Positions 27,787 to 35,591 of a stretch of DNA of 41,383 nucleotides are shown here, piece by piece. This stretch comes from Microbacteriaceae bacterium (GTDB lineage Bacteria > Actinomycetota > Actinomycetes > Actinomycetales > Microbacteriaceae): NCBI GenBank assembly GCA_025463565.1, contig JAODAT010000081.1, positions 1-41,383 on the forward strand. Direction: 5' to 3'. Under the pieces are notes generated by a model, which worked only from the letters and a program-made list of their open reading frames with translations, did not search any database and was not told the origin of the DNA. Each line of letters begins with the position of its first letter. Position 1 is the stretch's first letter. Position numbers and translations under genes: made by a program.

Positions 27787-28548
27787 TCAGGACACCGGCC
27801 GCGTGCGAGTGCGCAGCAGTTGGATGCCGAGCCTGGCGACGAACTGTGGGTTGCCGAGCAGATAGCGCGCGGCGAGGCGGCGAGGCTCGAGCATGAGACG
27901 CCACAGCCATTCGAGCCCCGCCGAGATCATCCACTCGGGGGCACGCCGATGGGCGCCGCTCACCCAGTCGAACAGCCCGCCGCAGGTGAGGATCGCGGGT
28001 ACCGCGAGCCGGTCGAGGTTCGCCGAGACCCAGTCCTGCTGCAGCGGATCGCCCAGCCCGACGAGCAGTACATCCGGGCGGAACTCAGCGATCTCCGCGA
28101 GCACTCGCTCGGTGCCGGCGATGTCGCCGTCGTGAGAACGCTGGACGAGGCCCGGTGCGTGCTGCTCGAGGCGCTCGCCGGCGGTGCGAGCCACCCCTGG
28201 ACGGCCGCCGAACAGGTACACTCGCCGACCCAGCTCGGCGCAGCGCAGCGCGAGCGGGTAGACGAGATCGGTGGTGGCGGTGCGCTCGGGAATCGGTGCG
28301 CCGAGAATGCGTGACGCCCACACCACCGACTGGCCGTCGGCGTATGCCAGGTCGACGGAACGCACCGTCTCGAGGAACGAACCGCTTCGCGCGGCGAGGT
28401 TGCAGACGGCCGCGTTGACGCCGACTGCGACCTTCGGATGACGCGGATCGCGCCAGGTGAGTACCTGGTCGAGCACCCCCGCGGAGTCGAGCCGGGCGAT
28501 GGGCACGCCCACTACCTCCACGTTCGTTCCCGCTCTCACGTCGGGCAT
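27787..28548 (-). CDS. WecG/TagA/CpsF-family glycosyltransferase
   Basis: The 253-residue GT26 enzyme has the family hallmarks: NAAVCNLAARSG near the N-terminus, LAYADGQSVVWASRILGAPIP (catalytic region with the conserved Asp), DLVYPLALRCAELGRRVYLFGG, VGLGDPLQQDW, and the C-terminal GGLFDWVSGAHRRAPEW, GLEWLWRLMLEPRRL and ARYL. It adds a hexosamine-type sugar to the priming sugar on the undecaprenyl carrier at the cytoplasmic membrane face. TagA of wall teichoic acid and WecG of ECA are the known relatives. It is the second gene of an operon: its ATG is 3 bases after the Wzz-like stop, and the flippase follows after 2 bases. Confidence 0.92.
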   Translation of the reverse strand: MPDVRAGTNVEVVGVPIARLDSAGVLDQVLTWRDPRHPKVAVGVNAAVCNLAARSGSFLETVRSVDLAYADGQSVVWASRILGAPIPERTATTDLVYPLALRCAELGRRVYLFGGRPGVARTAGERLEQHAPGLVQRSHDGDIAGTERVLAEIAEFRPDVLLVGLGDPLQQDWVSANLDRLAVPAILTCGGLFDWVSGAHRRAPEWMISAGLEWLWRLMLEPRRLAARYLLGNPQFVARLGIQLLRTRTRPVS

Positions 28549-28551
28549 CGG

Positions 28552-30081
28552 TCAGTGCCCGGCTGCGGCCGTGACGTCGGGGTCCGCTACCGCGTCGGTA
28601 TCCGTCCCGGCGAGCGTGCGGCCGGCCGGTACAACGATCGCACCCAGCAGCTGCGTGCCCGTCGCCGCGAGCTCGGTGATGATCTGCTCGATCTGGTCCG
28701 AACGGCTCGAGTTCGTGGCGATGACGATGATGGCGGCGTCGACGCTGCGGGCGACCGAACGCCTGGACGCCTCGTCCGCATCCGACGGGAGCGAAATGAT
28801 CACGTGATATTCAGCGGCGGTCGAGGTCAGCTTGGATATCGCCTTCGTGCTGACGCTCGCGTAGTCGCCTTCAGACTCGATCGGCAGTGCGACCAGCAGG
28901 CCAGAGATCTCCGAGGAACGGTGCGGTACCGCCGTTCGTTCACTCGCGTGTGCGACCAGCCCGAGCCGGTCGCGCAGCATGGCGCGCTCGTCATCGGTCG
29001 TGCCGACCACCACCAGGGTCGCGAGCGTTCCCGCGCGGGTGAGCACGACCGCGAGGTTCGCGGCGACGTCGGATCGCGGCTCCGCTCCCGTGTCATCGAT
29101 GATGGCGATCGACCGCACGCTCGGGTCGAGCTCAGTCAGTAACCGCTCCCTGATCCGCCTGAACGCACCGCGCGCAGCGCCGTCCGCGGGGATCGTCGCC
29201 GCGGTGTCATCGATGTCTCCCAGAACGGGAACGCCCAGCCGGTACTCGACCTCGCGCGGCGACCGGATGCGCCTGTCGAAGACGTTGACGATGAACGCCG
29301 CGATGACGCCGACGACCGCGCCGGCGAGAAGTCCGCCGAGCAGCGTCAGCAGCGCGGAGGGGGAGTGCGTGACATCGTTCTGCTCGGCGGAGGTCAGCAG
29401 TGAACCGCCGGAGGTGTCGATCTGCTGAAGTCCGCTCTTCTGCGTCGAGACGGTGCTGATCTCGGCGACGATCACCTCGCGGTCGGTGGCTGCCTGGACA
29501 CCGGCGGTGGAGTTGGCGGGCGACGCGGCGACGCGGCCGTTCGCATCCGCCAGTTTCGCCTGCAGGTCGGCGAGGGACTTATTCACGCTGTCGACGATGG
29601 CGGAGATCTGCTTCTTCGCCGCCGTCGACCGGTAGTCGAGGTAGGCGGTTGCGAGCGCGTCCGCGCCCTTGACGGCTTTCGAGGTGGACGCCGAGGTGAA
29701 CTGCACGTGCACGATGGTGGCCCCGGTCGAGGCGGTGATCGTGGAGCCTTCGCGCAGCGCGCTGGCGGTGAGGGAGCCGTGCAGGGCGGCCGATGCCGCT
29801 CGCGCCACGGCGTAGGAGCCGGCGATCTGCGTTTCGGTGCTGTCGTCGAGCAGGGTGGATGCCGCGTGAGCGGAGTCGAACGGCGTCGATGAGATGACGT
29901 TGAGGCGCACGTCGGTCGTCGCGGTGTACTTCGACGGCAGGACGAGCAGCACGGCGCCGGCCACGAGAAGGCCGAGTGCCGCTCCGGCGACGACGACGCG
30001 CCACTGCCGACTGACCACGTACCAGTAGTGGCCGAGCCCCAGTTCCGGTCTGGAAAGGCCTCGCTCCGTGAGTTCGGTCAT
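28552..30081 (-). CDS. Wzz/CapA-like polysaccharide co-polymerase with degenerate kinase domain
   Basis: The 509-residue protein has an N-terminal Wzz domain with two membrane helices (about 29-50 and 244-266), a long extracytoplasmic coiled region between them (ADLQAKLADANGR), and a cytoplasmic BY-kinase-like domain (about 300-490). The ATP site looks dead: where Walker A (GxGKS/T) should be, the sequence is DDTGAEPRSDVAANLA; the Walker A' position reads VVVGTTDDER; and Walker B reads HVIISLPSDAD. There is no tyrosine-rich tail. It probably controls chain length as a scaffold without phosphorylation. GGAGAAG precedes the ATG. It leads the operon Wzz-TagA-Wzx and is divergent from the Wzy-like gene. 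Confidence 0.88.
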   Translation of the reverse strand: MTELTERGLSRPELGLGHYWYVVSRQWRVVVAGAALGLLVAGAVLLVLPSKYTATTDVRLNVISSTPFDSAHAASTLLDDSTETQIAGSYAVARAASAALHGSLTASALREGSTITASTGATIVHVQFTSASTSKAVKGADALATAYLDYRSTAAKKQISAIVDSVNKSLADLQAKLADANGRVAASPANSTAGVQAATDREVIVAEISTVSTQKSGLQQIDTSGGSLLTSAEQNDVTHSPSALLTLLGGLLAGAVVGVIAAFIVNVFDRRIRSPREVEYRLGVPVLGDIDDTAATIPADGAARGAFRRIRERLLTELDPSVRSIAIIDDTGAEPRSDVAANLAVVLTRAGTLATLVVVGTTDDERAMLRDRLGLVAHASERTAVPHRSSEISGLLVALPIESEGDYASVSTKAISKLTSTAAEYHVIISLPSDADEASRRSVARSVDAAIIVIATNSSRSDQIEQIITELAATGTQLLGAIVVPAGRTLAGTDTDAVADPDVTAAAGH

Positions 30082-30226
30082 GGTGCTTCTCCGTTCGGGT
30101 AAGGAGATAGTCCGCTCCGCGGGCTCGGAGCAGCATCGGTCATGGCCCTCGATGGCATGCCTAGGATTCCGTATAGTAAGCGTCTCACCGGCAAATTTCG
30201 AGGGGTGCGGCAGGAGGGAAATGCGG
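30082..30226. promoter_or_regulatory. Divergent promoter region of the Wzz and Wzy operons
   Basis: For the plus strand TATAGT (30172-30177) is a good -10, giving a 40-50-base leader with AGGAGG (30212-30217). For the minus strand a -10 near 30108 (CTATCT) and GGAGAAG before the Wzz ATG are candidates. Only one weak CGGGTA sequence is present, unlike the paired GGGGGTA elements elsewhere in the locus. Confidence 0.45.
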
Positions 30227-31537
30227 ATGCAGGCAGCGACAGCCCAGGCGATCGCCAGGCGTTCCCCTCGTTTAACGGCCCCTGACCAGCAGTTTTCTCA
30301 TCGGCCGGCACTTCCGCGATGGCCGTTCACGACGATGTTCGTGTTGTTTCCGATCTGGTGGATTCTCGGTCTGGCGGAGTCCGCGTGGACCGTACTCGCG
30401 GTCGCGATGCTCTTTTACCTGGTGCGTCGACGACGGATCGAAGTGCCCCGCGGGTTCGGACTCTGGCTGCTTTTCCTCGTCTGGATGTGCTGTTCCGTCA
30501 TCGAGATGGACTCGGCCGGCCGCCTGCTCGGCTTCCTCTATCGCGCTTCCCTGTACTTCACGATCACCGTCATTTTCCTGTACGTGTACAACGCCAGGAA
30601 GAGCCTCACACCGCGGTACATCGCCGGCGTGCTCACCGCGTTCTGGCTGGTCATCGTGCTCGGCGGTTACGTCGGCGTGTTCTTCCCGCTGCTGTCGATC
30701 AACACTCCGCTCTACTACCTCCTGCCCAAGTCGCTCCTGTCGAACGAGCTGGTCAGTGAGATGGCCGTGCGCAGGGTGACCCAGTTCGACCCGTCGTCGT
30801 ACGTGCAGAACGATCCGCGCCCCAGCGCGCCGTTCCTCTATACGAACGGCTGGGGCAACGCCTACTCGATGCTCATGCCGGTCGTGGTCGCATACATGAG
30901 CATGGTGAGGCGGCAGCGGCGGTTTTGGTGGCTGGTCGTGGCGATTCCGGTGTCGCTCGTTCCCGCCCTGCTGACCCTCGACCGCGGCATGCTGCTGGGG
31001 CTCGGTGTAGCGATCGCGTATGTGGCAGTGCGTCTCCTCATCAAGGGACGGATTCGCGCCCTGCTGGGGATTCTCGTGCTCGTCGTCGTGGTCGGGGCCG
31101 GCATCTCGGTGTTCGCCGTCGACCAGCGGATCGCGAGCAGGGTGGACACGAGTTCGACCAACCAGGTGCGCGTGAGCCTCTACCAGGAGACCGTGGAGCG
31201 AACCCTCGCGTCGCCCGTCTTCGGGTACGGAGCGCCGCGCCCGTCGGAGACGGCAGGCTCGCCGTCGGTCGGCACGCAGGGCCAGCTCTGGCAGGTGATC
31301 TTCTCCTTCGGCTTCCCCGGCGCGGCGCTGTTCATGGGCTGGCTGATCTGGGCGTACTTCCGATCGCTCCGACCGTGGGATCCGCTCAGCGTCGCCAGCA
31401 ACACGGCCATCCTGGTGGCCTTCGTCGAGTCGTTCTATTACGGGCTGCTCACGACCGGACTCGCGCTGGTCATGATCGCGGCCGCGGTGACGATGCGGCC
31501 CACCGACGAACTCTTCGAGGAGAAGTCCCTTCGGTGA
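30227..31537 (+). CDS. Wzy/O-antigen-ligase-like polysaccharide polymerase
   Basis: The 436-residue protein has about ten to twelve membrane helices and a large central extracytoplasmic loop (about residues 160-215; LLSNELVSEMAVRRVTQFDPSSYVQNDPRP). It fits the Wzy_C/O-antigen ligase fold, with LTLDRGMLLGLGVAIAYVA and SLYQETVERTLASPVFGYGAPRPSE typical of that region. It should polymerise repeat units on the outer membrane leaflet. Two ATGs are possible: 30221 lies only 3 bases from AGGAGG, so 30227 (9 bases) was chosen. The TGA overlaps the GTG of the next gene (GTGA). A ligase role cannot be excluded from sequence. Confidence 0.85.
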   Translation: MQAATAQAIARRSPRLTAPDQQFSHRPALPRWPFTTMFVLFPIWWILGLAESAWTVLAVAMLFYLVRRRRIEVPRGFGLWLLFLVWMCCSVIEMDSAGRLLGFLYRASLYFTITVIFLYVYNARKSLTPRYIAGVLTAFWLVIVLGGYVGVFFPLLSINTPLYYLLPKSLLSNELVSEMAVRRVTQFDPSSYVQNDPRPSAPFLYTNGWGNAYSMLMPVVVAYMSMVRRQRRFWWLVVAIPVSLVPALLTLDRGMLLGLGVAIAYVAVRLLIKGRIRALLGILVLVVVVGAGISVFAVDQRIASRVDTSSTNQVRVSLYQETVERTLASPVFGYGAPRPSETAGSPSVGTQGQLWQVIFSFGFPGAALFMGWLIWAYFRSLRPWDPLSVASNTAILVAFVESFYYGLLTTGLALVMIAAAVTMRPTDELFEEKSLR

Positions 31538-32466
31538 GCGCCGTGCCGCCGATCGACCTTCCCGACGTGTCGGTGGTCATCGCCACGCGCGGCAGGCCGG
31601 AGTTGCTGCGAGCGGCAGTGCGCGCCATCCTCGCACAGGACTACGCCGGCGCGATCGAACTCGTGGTCGTATTCGACGGCATCGACATCGATCCGCTCAC
31701 CGACGTCGTCATGCCGAACGGGAGAGCCCTGGCGACGATCGCGAATGGCAGGGCCGCCGGTCTCGCCGGTGGGCGGAACACCGGCATCGAAGCGACATCC
31801 GGTGCTCTGGTCGCGTTCTGCGACGACGACGACGAGTGGCTCCCCGAAAAATTGGCCAGGCAGGTGGAACTGTTCGCCGGGCATCCCGAGGCGATCCTCG
31901 TCGCCACCGGCATCCGCATCCAGACGGCAGATGCCAGCCACGTTCGCCTGCCACCCGCCGTCGTGTCGTTCGACGACCTACTGGAGTCGCGCATCACCGA
32001 ACTGCACCCCTCGTCGTTCCTGATACGTCGGCGGGACCTTCTGGGTGAGATCGGACTGGTGGATGAGCAGCTCCCCATGTCGTACGGGGAGGATTATGAC
32101 CTGCTGCTCCGCGCGGCGCGCTTCGGAACTATTCTCTCCGTGCTCGAACCCCTGGTGATCGTGCACTGGAATCGTGCTTCGTTCTTCGCCGATCGCTGGC
32201 AGGGGATCGCCGACGGACTCGGCTATGTGCTGCTCAAGCATCCGGAGTTCGCCACCAGCCCCCGTGGCTCCGCGCGCATCGAGGGGCAGATCGCCTTCGC
32301 ATACGGGGCGCTGAGGAACCGGCCCGAAGCGTGGGCGTGGTCACGACGTGCACTCCGGCACGATCGACGCCAGCTTCGTGCGTGGGCGGCGATGCTCGTC
32401 TCCTTGCGGCTCGCCCCCGCAGGGGCACTGGTGCGGCTGGTCAACAGCCGCGGGCGCGGCATGTGA
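31534..32466 (+). CDS. GT2-family glycosyltransferase
   Basis: The 310-residue cytoplasmic enzyme has a GT-A fold: PDVSVVIATRGRPELLRAAV at the N-terminus, AGGRNTGIEATSGALVAF, a DxD-type metal/nucleotide site in CDDDDEWLPEKL, and YGEDYDLLLRAARFG as the acceptor-side motif with the likely catalytic base. It should add a sugar to the lipid-linked repeat unit; donor and linkage are unknown. The GTG at 31534 overlaps the stop of the Wzy-like gene, so the two are coupled. An earlier in-frame reading inside the Wzy-like gene is rejected. Confidence 0.9.
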   Translation: MSAVPPIDLPDVSVVIATRGRPELLRAAVRAILAQDYAGAIELVVVFDGIDIDPLTDVVMPNGRALATIANGRAAGLAGGRNTGIEATSGALVAFCDDDDEWLPEKLARQVELFAGHPEAILVATGIRIQTADASHVRLPPAVVSFDDLLESRITELHPSSFLIRRRDLLGEIGLVDEQLPMSYGEDYDLLLRAARFGTILSVLEPLVIVHWNRASFFADRWQGIADGLGYVLLKHPEFATSPRGSARIEGQIAFAYGALRNRPEAWAWSRRALRHDRRQLRAWAAMLVSLRLAPAGALVRLVNSRGRGM

Positions 32467-32473
32467 GCGACCG

Positions 32474-33379
32474 ATGCCCGAGCTGAGCGTGCTGATGCCT
32501 GTGCGCAACGGGGCCGCCACCGTCGAACGGGCGGTGACGTCGACACTGCGGGCACTCCCGCGCGACAGTGAGCTCGCGGTCTTCGATGACGGCAGCACCG
32601 ACTCCACCCTCGAGGTGCTCGACCGCATCGCCGATCCGCGTCTCGTGGTCATGTCGTCGACCGGAGCGAGCGGGGTGGCAGAGGCGCTCAACCAGTTGCT
32701 TGCGCGCACCGACAGTCGGTTGGTGGGCCGGATGGATGCCGATGACGTCACGCTGCCCTGGCGCTTCCGGCTGCAGTCTCGCATGCTCGAGGGGCGCTGC
32801 CGCGTCGCGTTCACCACCGTCGTCGAGTGGTTTCCGGCCACGCACCGGCTGAAGCCGAATCCACCGCGGCCGATCAGCATTGCGGCCTTTCCGTTTCGGC
32901 TGCTGCTATCGAACCCCGTTGCTCATTCGACGACGCTCGCCGAGCGAGCGACGGTAACCGACATCGGTGGTTACCGGACCGTGCCCGCCGAGGACTACGA
33001 CCTGTGGTTGCGACTGCAGGCGGCCGGTGTGCCGCTCGCCTGCGCGGCCGTTCCCGGCATCCTCTATCGCGTGCACCCCGGGCAGGTGACCGCGGCCACC
33101 GGCTGGCGCAGCTCGTCGTGGACGGATGAGCGTACCTCGCAGGCCTTCGCGGCGCTGTGCAGGCGAGTACTGGGCGAACCGTTCCCACGGCTGGTCGCTC
33201 TCGCCTCAGCGGACGGCCTTTCGCCGACGGATTTCGAAGCCACCCTGGCTCGATTCGACGCCGCCTTCAGGGCGGCCTCGAACGGTCTGCCGCGAGTCGA
33301 TCACAGCCTGGTGATCCGCGCGCTCGACTCGCGTCTCGCCGCGGTCAGAGCGAGCTTCCGTGCTCGCGTCGCGACCTGA
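32474..33379 (+). CDS. GT2-family glycosyltransferase
   Basis: The 301-residue GT-A enzyme begins MPELSVLMPVRNGAATVERA, then has AVFDDGSTDSTLEVL, the DxD site VGRMDADDVTLPWR, and VPAEDYDLWLRLQAAG. It differs enough from the preceding GT2 to be a separate transferase, not a recent duplicate. It starts 7 bases after the previous stop, third gene of the Wzy operon. The sugar donor is unknown. Its 3' end overlaps the convergent acetyltransferase gene by 35 bases, which is tight even for this genome. Confidence 0.9.
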   Translation: MPELSVLMPVRNGAATVERAVTSTLRALPRDSELAVFDDGSTDSTLEVLDRIADPRLVVMSSTGASGVAEALNQLLARTDSRLVGRMDADDVTLPWRFRLQSRMLEGRCRVAFTTVVEWFPATHRLKPNPPRPISIAAFPFRLLLSNPVAHSTTLAERATVTDIGGYRTVPAEDYDLWLRLQAAGVPLACAAVPGILYRVHPGQVTAATGWRSSSWTDERTSQAFAALCRRVLGEPFPRLVALASADGLSPTDFEATLARFDAAFRAASNGLPRVDHSLVIRALDSRLAAVRASFRARVAT

Positions 33380-33869
33380 TCACGACCCCCGTGGAGTAGG
33401 CCACGGAGTCCTCGGGCACGTCCTCGACGAGCACGACACCCGCGCCGATCCTCGACCGCGCACCGACGGTGATCGCACCGATGAGGGTCGCCGAGGCGCC
33501 GATCTCCACATCGTCACCGATCGTCGGGCAATCGGTGAGACCGTGGCGATTACCGATGGTCACGCCATGGCGTAGCAGCACGTTCCTGCCGATCACGGCG
33601 TGGGGGTTGATCACGAGCCCGACGCCGTGACGCAGCCGCAGGCCCGCTCCGATGCTGGTACCGATCGGGATCTCGATCCCGAGGATCCACTCTGCGCCGA
33701 TCTTGTAGAACGCGCCGACGAGCGCGAACGCGAGACGTGACAGCGTGCCGGGCTTGCTCCGAAAGTACTGCGCGGTGCGCAGCCCGAGCAGCACGACCTG
33801 GCTCTTCGGGTAGCCGGAGTTGGCGCGGAGGTCGGCCGCACAGGTCGAGACCAGGGAACTCAGGTTCAT
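33345..33869 (-). CDS. CysE-like hexapeptide-repeat O-acetyltransferase
   Basis: The 174-residue protein is a left-handed beta-helix acyltransferase. A helical N-terminus (RSKPGTLSRLAFALVGAFYK) is followed by hexapeptide turns such as IEIPIGTSIGAGLRLRHGVG, INPHAVIGRNVLLRHGVTIG and IGASATLIGAITVGARSRIG. The motifs match serine O-acetyltransferase, but truncated relatives in polysaccharide loci (EpsC/WcaB-type) acetylate sugars, and that is more likely here. Trimeric, acetyl-CoA dependent and cytoplasmic by family. It is a single minus-strand gene between the Wzy operon and the cytidylyltransferase gene. Confidence 0.87.
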   Translation of the reverse strand: MNLSSLVSTCAADLRANSGYPKSQVVLLGLRTAQYFRSKPGTLSRLAFALVGAFYKIGAEWILGIEIPIGTSIGAGLRLRHGVGLVINPHAVIGRNVLLRHGVTIGNRHGLTDCPTIGDDVEIGASATLIGAITVGARSRIGAGVVLVEDVPEDSVAYSTGVVIRSRREHGSSL

Positions 33870-33917
33870 TTCGTGCTCACTTTCGTCCGCTGCCGTGCCG
33901 GTTGCCGGATTCCGTGG

Positions 33918-33960
33918 ATGGGGGTACCGTCCAAACTACTTTCTTCGCACTACCCCGATA
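33918..33960 (+). promoter_or_regulatory. Promoter region of the cytidylyltransferase gene with paired GGGGGTA / TACCCC elements
   Basis: GGGGGTA (33920-33926) and TACCCCG (33951-33957) face each other 31 bases apart. GATACT, overlapping the second element, may be a -10 for the plus-strand gene; GAAGG follows as ribosome binding site. The acetyltransferase gene diverges from the same region. Confidence 0.45.
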
Positions 33961-33981
33961 CTGCAGACGAAGGCGACCCGA

Positions 33982-34407
33982 ATGATCGTTGGTTACACCA
34001 CCGGCGTGTTCGACATGTTCCATGTCGGCCACCTCCGAATAATCCAGAATGCCGCGCGTAATTGCGACTCGTTGATCGTCGGCGTGACCACCGACGAGCT
34101 CGCTGCGGTGCGCAAAGGCAAGCGGCCCATCATCCCGTTCGAGGAACGACTCGAGATCGTCGAGTCCCTGGACTGCGTAGCGCAAGCCGTGCCCCAGGAC
34201 AGCATGGACAAGCTCGAGGCGTGGACGCGCTGGCACTTCGACCGCATGTTCGTCGGTGACGACTGGAAGGGAACGCCGGCCTGGGATCTCATCGAGGCCG
34301 AGTTCGCACCGCACGGCGTCGAGATCGTGTACTTCCCTTACACCGAGCACACGTCGAGCACCATCCTCCGCTCGGCGCTCGAGTCGATTCACGGCGCGGA
34401 CGCCTGA
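33982..34407 (+). CDS. TagD-like cytidylyltransferase
   Basis: The 141-residue protein is a small nucleotidyltransferase of the glycerol-3-phosphate cytidylyltransferase type. TGVFDMFHVGHLRII holds the HxGH nucleotide-binding motif (His14 and His17), VGVTTDELAAVRKGKRPIIP follows, FVGDDWKGTPAWD is the TagD-like middle motif, and TEHTSSTILR corresponds to the C-terminal RTxGISTT-type motif. It would make a CDP-alcohol such as CDP-glycerol from CTP and an alcohol phosphate. The ATG at 33982 follows GAAGG at a good distance. It is the only CDP-activating enzyme seen near the CDP-alcohol phosphatidyltransferase at 21250. FAD synthetase or another alcohol substrate cannot be ruled out. Confidence 0.85.
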   Translation: MIVGYTTGVFDMFHVGHLRIIQNAARNCDSLIVGVTTDELAAVRKGKRPIIPFEERLEIVESLDCVAQAVPQDSMDKLEAWTRWHFDRMFVGDDWKGTPAWDLIEAEFAPHGVEIVYFPYTEHTSSTILRSALESIHGADA

Positions 34408-34420
34408 TCCCAGGCGAGCC

Positions 34421-35347
34421 TCAGCCACGCTGGTACACCCGCACGTAGTCGATCACGTACGAGGCGGGAAGCACGGTGTTCGCCGTCGGTGCGCCGATCG
34501 TCCCGCCGCCGACCGCGAGATTGAGTCGCAGGTAGAAGTCGCCCCGGAAGGCGTCATCCAGCCACGGTGTCGTCTTCTCGGTGCGGGAGTACACGACCTT
34601 GCCGTCGATCGTCCAGGTGATCTTCCCGGGCTCCCAGGTCGCCGCGAAGGTGTGGAACGTGCTCGAGTAGTCCCCGGTCGGCAGGCGGTAGTACGAGCTC
34701 TCGTGCGGATAGGTGCCGATGTAGTCGTAGTGGATGGTCTGAACGGAGAGGTTGGCGTCCGCGCGTTTCGCGGGATCCGTGCCGATCATCTCGAGGATGT
34801 CGAGCTCGCCATTGCCACCCGACTGGGGCCGCATCCAGAACGCCGGCCAGAGGCCCTGGGAACTCCCCGGCGCCGTCGGCGTCTTCGCCCTGACCACGAA
34901 CTTGCCGTACTGGAACGATGCCTTGTCGCGCGACTCGAGCATGCCCGAGGAGAAGTCACGCCCGTTCGGGAAGCGGCTGTCGTGGTTGTTGCAGACCAGG
35001 GGTGTTGTCTCTCTCTGAGCGGTGATCAGCAGGTCGCCGCCCTCGACCCGCACGTTCTCCGGGCGGTTCATGAGGCACTCGAGTTCCTGGTTGCCGTCGC
35101 CGAAGGTCGAATGATCGGCGACCGTCCACTTGGTCGTGTCGACGGCCGTCCCGTTGAACTCGTCGCTCCAGGCGAGGTGCCAGGGGTCGGGTGCTGGGGT
35201 CGGTGTCGCGCTTTTCGTCGCATCCGGTGGGTGCGGCGTGGCGGAGGTGCAGCCCACGATTCCCACCAGCGCGAGCGATCCAAGAGAGATGCCGACGACT
35301 CGCACCAGCGTGCGTGCTCGGCGAGAACTCAGGCGGCTCGGCCGCAT
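34421..35347 (-). CDS. GH16-family glycoside hydrolase lipoprotein
   Basis: The 308-residue product has an arginine-rich N-terminus and a hydrophobic signal ending VGIVGC, so Cys33 is the likely lipid anchor. A Pro/Thr linker (about 34-55) leads to a GH16 beta-jelly-roll domain (about 56-308): WHLAWSDEFNGTAVDTTKW, then the catalytic motif GELDILEMIG with nucleophile Glu181, Asp183 and acid/base Glu186, then RGDFYLRLNLAVGGG and YVRVYQRG at the end. GH16 enzymes cut beta-1,3, beta-1,4 or beta-1,3-1,4 glucans and galactans. Inside an exopolysaccharide locus it probably trims or releases the polymer. It follows the priming transferase gene after 244 bases. Confidence 0.9.
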   Translation of the reverse strand: MRPSRLSSRRARTLVRVVGISLGSLALVGIVGCTSATPHPPDATKSATPTPAPDPWHLAWSDEFNGTAVDTTKWTVADHSTFGDGNQELECLMNRPENVRVEGGDLLITAQRETTPLVCNNHDSRFPNGRDFSSGMLESRDKASFQYGKFVVRAKTPTAPGSSQGLWPAFWMRPQSGGNGELDILEMIGTDPAKRADANLSVQTIHYDYIGTYPHESSYYRLPTGDYSSTFHTFAATWEPGKITWTIDGKVVYSRTEKTTPWLDDAFRGDFYLRLNLAVGGGTIGAPTANTVLPASYVIDYVRVYQRG

Positions 35348-35591
35348 GCGCGCCCCGTCGCTGGCGATGCTGCTGCTAACCCGAGCAGCCGGGAGGAACG
35401 GCGCTTGAGGCCGAGCGGCCCGATGGCACCCCGGGGGACACCGAAGTGTTCGGAAGCGCCAAGGGCCTCCCGAATACACCCGGCCCGATGGGCGACCGTC
35501 CGTATTCTCCCGATGCACACACCAGCGACGGGTTTGTGCACCCCTGTCCGCCGTTCGAGAACGTCGGAAGGGGCATCCAGCGGTCGCTGCA
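35348..35591. other. Intergenic region between priming transferase and GH16 genes
   Basis: This 244-base spacer has no clear gene. Minus-strand GAATAC and GTATTC boxes (near 35497 and 35466) could serve a GH16 promoter. A short arginine-rich frame overlapping the transferase stop (TGATG) crosses the GH16 start and is not convincing. No hairpin stands out. Confidence 0.3.

Noticed and set aside
33345..33869. CysE serine acetyltransferase of cysteine synthesis
   Set aside because: Motifs are CysE-like, but there is no cysK nearby, the N-terminal domain is short, and the neighbours are all polysaccharide genes.
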